64,000 nt of DNA from Metallyticus violacea. Its lineage: Eukaryota > Arthropoda > Insecta > Mantodea > Metallyticidae. Below the pieces are notes generated by a model. That model saw only the letters and a program-made list of their open reading frames with translations. It made no database searches and was not told the DNA's origin. A program made the translations under genes and the position numbers. Position 1 is the first letter of the stretch. Every line of letters begins with the position of its first letter. The stretch spans positions 67,686,001-67,750,000 of the forward strand of contig CM060831.1 of NCBI GenBank assembly GCA_030762175.1, written 5' to 3'. Below are positions 61,370 through 64,000 of this stretch, one piece after another.

Positions 61370-61870
61370 AGTTTAATATTCTTATTCTATCAATCTGCTT
61401 TTTGATCTTCCTATGCTTTGTTTTATAATTTAGTGAGTGATTTGCTATACAACTTTGCAATCTAAATTTTCTATTCACTTCCTTCTATGTTCTCTGTGTT
61501 TTATTTTTTTCGGTCAACCAAAAGTTTTCAAAAATCTCATTTCTTCAGCTTGTATTCGTCGACAGTTTTATTTTTGTCAGTGTCTATACTTGAATCCTTA
61601 AAGCATGATATGCGCCGCCATTACTTTATAAAACTTGGACAGTGTACCTTTACGAGTTTTATTTTTAAAACTTATAATAACTGTGCCACACATCTTCTGA
61701 AATGTAGACATTTTCCTTTCTAAATCATCTTTAAAAGTATAACTTATTTGAAATCCTAAATAGATAAAAATATTAACTTCTGCAATTGGCCAGTTTTTAT
61801 AATTTTCTTTCTTACTTTATGCTTCTAATACAAAGCGAATGCTTTAGTTTTCTCTGGGATATTATCATAT
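61370..61870 (-). mobile_element. LINE fragment (post-RT region)
   Basis: The minus strand reads NIPEKTKAFA near 61860, VNIFIYLGFQISYTFKDDLE and RKMSTFQKMCG from 61777, KTRKGTLSKFYKVMAAHIML to about 61600, then QAEEMRFLKTFG near 61540-61510. This order ('KTKxMaf...FxYLGxxIs...kfxKicG...lYktla.pxLlYGsE...aaEMrFlRr.G') is typical of RTE-like LINEs in arthropods. Stops and a frameshift are present. The conserved LYGSE block is lost. Confidence 0.75.
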
Positions 61871-62844
61871 AATAATTACTAGTAAGGTTGCCTAGGTTAT
61901 AAAATGCTTTTTCTTACAAAAATTGTACTTATTTATTGAACCGAATCAAATTTTTGTTTTTAAATGGATAAAAGTCATTATTTACGATGATTAATGAGAT
62001 AAAGTAGCAGTAATCGGAAAATGTGAGGTTCCTTAAGCGCAGGACGCATATGCTCAATTAAAACTTATCGTTCAACCGAATAGACGCTTGAAAAAAGATG
62101 CGCTCTTAACAGAACAGCAAACCATACGGTACAGAGCAAGTAGGCAGGCGGAAATGCGTGAGATAATCCCAGGCCATTTCCGTGCTTTTCGTTCACTTCA
62201 TCTGGTTTTCTTGAAAATGGAAATTCAATATAAATGTAGTACCATTCCCATCGCTGGAGATTCCAAAGCACTCCAGTTGTGGCATATTACGTGCTAATGC
62301 AGTCATCCCTCAATCCTCTCGTCCTAGGGTGTGAGGCATCAGGGACAATTCTTAGGTAGCTCTCTACAAAAGTTCATTCGAAAATTTTCGAGTGGGGTGA
62401 GTTTTTGGTCGCGTTTATCTCTCCAGCCTTAGTTGGCGCACTTTGCGTTTCTTTAACACTTCAAAGAAAATTATTCCACTTTAATAAAACACAAATGTTA
62501 GCTATTGTGTGGCAGCTGTAGTCTACGTGTGGGCCAGCGAATTATGTCATCCGACCAGGAAGCATTTTATTTTTTGTAAGTTGTTCTGTTCCAGAACAAA
62601 TTTTTCTATTTTAATTTTGAGTCCAACATATATTAAGCAGACTGTGCGTGTGCAAATTTCTAATCACATATTTGGGGAGCTGTACCTGTAAATATTCTTG
62701 TTTGGAAGAGTTTTTGTCCATTGTTTTATATTATGCTGCATGTTTCTTATACTGACGATTTGGATGTATTAAATTGGGTTTTTTAGTACTTTTGACACTT
62801 TGTTTAGTGTTAAATTTTGAGTTTAATTATCAATAAATAACCGC

Positions 62845-62895
<51 letters not shown>

Positions 62896-63077
62896 TAACC
62901 AATTACACTCCGTCCCCCCTTCTTAATTTGCCACATATGGGGGAAGTTTTCGGGTTCTCACAGGACAACCAGAATTTCATTTGCATAACACTAACCTATT
63001 CACAGCTCTTAAAATACATATAAACTGAAGCTTGAAATCTCGAAGAAATAACCAAGCAAATATCATTTTGCCATTCT
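61871..63077. other. No gene recognised; contains an ATT microsatellite
   Basis: The opposed frames at 62065-62297 are unassigned. ATT units run from about 62846 to 62894. Confidence 0.45.
62846..62894. repeat. ATT trinucleotide microsatellite
   Basis: About 16 uninterrupted units. Confidence 0.95.
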
Positions 63078-63365
63078 TGGTTTGGTTTTTATTTACAGAC
63101 GCTTTTTAACATTTCAGGTCATCAGCGTTCCATTCAATTCAGGGCGTGATATGGCCGACATATTTTGTACCGAGGCCTCTTCTTTCAGGCTTGAGGTTCT
63201 TTTTCGTGCCGTAAATGTACGACACGGAACGCACGGCTTTACTTCCCTTCCGAAGCCATAGTTAAGAATTTTACGCCCGAAAAAATGCATCGGTCCTAGC
63301 CGGGTTCGAACCCGCGATCTTGGGTTAAGAAGATAAGTTGGTTACCACTACACCACCGGGATCGA
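63078..63365 (-). mobile_element. SINE family A copy
   Basis: A complete reverse-complement copy: 3' block (CATTTCAGGTCATCAGCGTT), body, box B GGGTTCGAACCCGCGATC near 63303, and head ACCACTACACCACCGGGATC. The flanks share CATTTT, GC and ATTCT in order (63064-63077 and 63366-63381), a probable imperfect target duplication. Confidence 0.9.
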
Positions 63366-63865
63366 CATTTTTTGCGATTCTGAATTACTGCACCTTTCTT
63401 TGGTTTTTGGCAAAAACTGTAATATTTAGAATATATCAGCAAACTGCACTCGCTATTGTCAACCGTTTTTCCCCCACTATATATTCAATTGTGAACATAC
63501 GCACATTATAAGCCAGGAATGCGGTCTCATCATACATCCCGTTCAATTCGACATTCGCTTCGGATTCAGTGCTCGTGTTCATTGTGAATCGCGAACAAGA
63601 ATTCGATGCTTTTGGTGCAAACGAACTTTTCCTCTTCTTTATTTTCTCCACGTTGATCCCAATATTAACCTGCAATTTCATTATTATATAATTTAAAAAA
63701 GAACATGCAGTAACCCTCTCAACCTTGCTATTAGGTATATGACAGTCAGACAGTTTTTATTAATAGCGATGAAAACATATTCAAATACACATTTATATTG
63801 AAACTGTGTAATTTAACAATTACACTTTTCATATTAAAGACAACTGACGCACATTTGTTCGTATA
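63366..63865. other. Unassigned; one minus-strand frame of 81 codons
   Basis: The frame at 63436-63681 (minus) encodes a Ser/Thr- and Asn-containing hydrophilic segment without a known motif. It is more balanced in base composition than its surroundings, so an exon is conceivable, but there is no supporting evidence. Confidence 0.25.
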
Positions 63866-63867
63866 TA

Positions 63868-64000
63868 CCAGGGTAGGTCCATAAGTTTCCGGCCTAACTA
63901 TTTTCTAGGTATGATAAAGACAAAGGCTATATTTCACTTTTCAATACCGTTACCCTTTTTGCAATGCATTTCTCACATCTTTGAATTAATATTTCAATCC
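63868..64000 (+). mobile_element. Probable mariner-type terminus, cut by the window end
   Basis: TA (63866-63867) then CCAGGGTAGGTCCATAAGTT, a start similar to termini of insect mariner-like elements. No coding sequence is reached before the window ends. Confidence 0.4.

Noticed and set aside
1..64000. CRISPR array, operons, rRNA or viral genes
   Set aside because: No regularly spaced repeat-spacer pattern, no closely packed frames and no rRNA or viral protein motifs were seen.

Overview
The window is AT-rich eukaryotic DNA that looks like an arthropod genome, most likely an insect with a large, repeat-loaded genome. The evidence is the content: long stretches without open frames, tRNA-headed SINEs, non-LTR retrotransposon fragments and many mariner-type DNA transposon remnants whose transposase motifs match insect families. 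There are no prokaryotic operons and no ribosome-binding-site layout. I found no convincing host protein-coding gene, rRNA or intact tRNA gene. No open frame exceeds about 130 codons except one produced by a microsatellite. Species cannot be named from this sequence alone.

What can be annotated is mostly mobile DNA. (1) SINE family A, about 250-300 bp with a tRNA-like head, has ten copies near 4.6, 25.6, 26.9, 27.9, 33.5, 35.2, 37.7, 47.1, 52.3 and 63.1 kb. Several keep target-site duplications. (2) SINE family B, with a different tRNA-like head, has five copies near 12.9, 27.0, 35.1, 54.5 and 61.1 kb. Single copies of three further SINE-like elements lie at 3.4, 14.3 and 45.5 kb. Two B copies are interrupted by A copies, so A was active after B. 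(3) Decayed LINE pieces lie at 13.2, 15.9, 48.6, 57.6 and 61.4 kb. They show at least three kinds of reverse transcriptase C-terminal region. (4) DNA transposons with TA target duplications are at 2321-3203, 17263-17803, 43365-44136, 44450-45484 and 55843-56390. Transposase fragments without defined ends lie at 15.5, 21.4, 34.6, 40.1, 59.8 and 60.7 kb. All are broken by stops, frameshifts, lost catalytic residues or internal deletions.

Layout: 0-12 kb is mostly unique AT-rich DNA with one mariner derivative and two SINEs. 12.8-17.8 kb is a dense patch of SINE, LINE and mariner relics. 18-25 kb is sparse. 25.5-28.5 kb is a SINE cluster with alternating orientation. 28.5-43 kb is sparse, with a nested SINE at 35 kb. 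43.1-45.8 kb is a stack of DNA transposons. 46-57 kb is sparse. 57.6-61.9 kb holds a LINE tail, a 600-bp trinucleotide array with a higher-order repeat, mariner relics, a SINE and a LINE. The end of the window is cut through what looks like another mariner terminus.

These elements do not form a pathway. SINE families A and B would have depended on LINE machinery, and the internally deleted mariners on transposase supplied elsewhere. I saw no new biological system. The most informative signals are the internal-deletion derivatives that join transposase N- and C-termini, the repeated family E termini, the nested SINEs, and the 213-bp higher-order period in the trinucleotide array.
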